Assembly (NCBI GenBank): GCA_020846135.1 | Contig: JADLEK010000030.1 | Location: 57,697 to 121,696, forward strand | Source of the DNA: Gammaproteobacteria bacterium | Lineage (GTDB): Bacteria > Pseudomonadota > Gammaproteobacteria > Competibacterales > Competibacteraceae | DNA length: 64,000 nucleotides | Direction of reading: 5' to 3' | In this document: in pieces, positions 63,409 through 64,000 of the stretch | How the letters are laid out: each line of letters starts with the position of its first letter | Position numbering within the stretch: position 1 is the first letter of the stretch | Position numbers and translations under genes: made by a program | The notes under the pieces: model-generated | The model's database searches: none | What the model was told of the DNA's origin: nothing | What the model saw: only the letters and a program-made list of their open reading frames with translations

Positions 63409-63786
63409 ATGAGCATCCGCACCCCGCTCGCCCGCGTTCGCGGCCTGGGCGCCGCTAAAGACGGCACCCATCACTGGTGGTTACAGCGCGTGACCGCCGT
63501 TATCCTGATCCCGCTGACCCTGTGGTTCGTGATTTCCCTGCTGTCCGTCTCCCGCGCCGATTACGCCACCTTCCAGCTCTGGCTGAGCAACCCGATCCGG
63601 GCTGGACTGATGGCCACCCTGCTGGTCACCGCGTTCTATCACGCCAGTTTAGGGATGCAAGTCATCTACGAAGATTATGTCCGTCCTGAAGGGGCCAAAA
63701 TCGCTGCGCTGCTGGTGACGCAATTTATTCTGTTCCTGCTGGGCGCTATTTCCGTCATCGCCGTGCTGAAAGTCGCACTGGCCTGA
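63409..63786 (+). CDS. sdhD: Succinate dehydrogenase membrane anchor subunit
   Basis: 125 aa, with GAGGAG upstream. Three helices are seen at about 30-50, 65-87 and 100-123. HHWWLQRVTAVILIPLTLWF and FYHASLGMQVIYEDYVRPEG contain the heme-ligand His and the Tyr/Asp of the quinone site. It lies 12 bases after sdhC. Confidence 0.96.
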   Translation: MSIRTPLARVRGLGAAKDGTHHWWLQRVTAVILIPLTLWFVISLLSVSRADYATFQLWLSNPIRAGLMATLLVTAFYHASLGMQVIYEDYVRPEGAKIAALLVTQFILFLLGAISVIAVLKVALA

Positions 63787-63812
63787 CGCCCATCACCGGA
63801 GGCTGAGGTTTC

Positions 63813-64000
63813 ATGTCCAACGCATACCAACTCATTGAACATAATTATGATGTCGTGGTGGTCGGGGCCGGCGGAGCCGGATTACGGGCCACTTTTGGCA
63901 TGGCGCAAAAAGGTCTCAAGACCGCCTGCCTGACCAAGGTGTTTCCGACCCGCAGCCACACCGTCGCCGCCCAGGGTGGAATGTCGGCGGCGCTCGGCAA
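63813..64000 (+). CDS. sdhA: Succinate dehydrogenase flavoprotein subunit (3' cut by window edge)
   Basis: The first 62 residues are visible from ATG 63813, with GGAGGCTGAG upstream. The FAD-binding start [20 protein letters not shown] is followed by [19 protein letters not shown], with the His that covalently binds FAD. The gene continues past the window. Confidence 0.96.
   Translation, partial: MSNAYQLIEHNYDVVVVGAGGAGLRATFGMAQKGLKTACLTKVFPTRSHTVAAQGGMSAALG

Overview
The window is chromosomal DNA of a high-GC gammaproteobacterium. The evidence is the rhlB / trxA-rho cluster, the glnA-glnL-glnG and gltB-gltD nitrogen genes, a sdhCDA operon, prlC, ribF and ileS, waaA, and a siaABCD operon. 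A propionyl-CoA synthetase of the PrpE type together with an actinobacterial-type glycogen synthase fits a storage-polymer (glycogen/PHA) lifestyle such as Candidatus Competibacteraceae. That placement is inference and was not tested. No tRNA, rRNA, CRISPR array or intact transposase gene was seen.

Left part (1-8.8 kb). ileS, cut at its C-terminus by the window edge, and ribF lie on the minus strand. In most gammaproteobacteria they are neighbours, but here 4.9 kb of mostly plus-strand accessory DNA separates them. That insert holds an AT-rich stretch with a 152-bp MITE-like element, a small operon (140-aa protein, RtcB-type RNA ligase, half-length PrfH without its GGQ region), a GIY-YIG endonuclease, an Rpn-type nuclease and an AAA+ ATPase remnant.

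8.8-20.3 kb. prpE and mdh (minus) are followed by cysZ-waaA (plus). Next comes a three-gene surface locus: a lipoprotein gene broken by a second copy of the same MITE, a 762-aa CLCA-like metalloprotease/VWA protein with a Cys-containing C-terminal sorting signal, and a dedicated 149-aa CPBP-type intramembrane protease. gyrB follows.

20.3-30.7 kb. This stretch holds mixed housekeeping and conserved genes: a Sel1-repeat protein, a frameshifted PAS-like gene, UPF0114, a DUF815 ATPase, the tail-specific protease Prc, a NYN-domain protein with a microsatellite-encoded tail, a TrkA-type K+ regulator, a DUF938 methyltransferase, a 51-aa antitoxin-like ORF and oligopeptidase A.

30.8-42.9 kb. A complete siaABCD signalling operon (phosphatase, kinase, phosphoprotein, diguanylate cyclase) is followed by a HAD phosphatase, PilU, gamma-glutamyltransferase, RhlB, TrxA, Rho and UbiT.

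43-50 kb. This part is more variable: an unknown AT-rich gene, a lipoprotein esterase, a Tat-exported peptide with eleven W-X-N-R repeats that looks like a cyclophane-type RiPP precursor, a Gdx/SugE exporter, a gene-poor stretch with a phytochrome-like remnant, glycogen synthase and an Aas-like acyltransferase/acyl-ACP synthetase.

50-64 kb. Nitrogen assimilation (gltD, gltB, glnA, glnL, glnG) is followed by a trmL stub, ygfZ, a small SdhAF4 assembly factor and the start of sdhCDA. Together these link ammonium assimilation, its two-component control and the TCA cycle.
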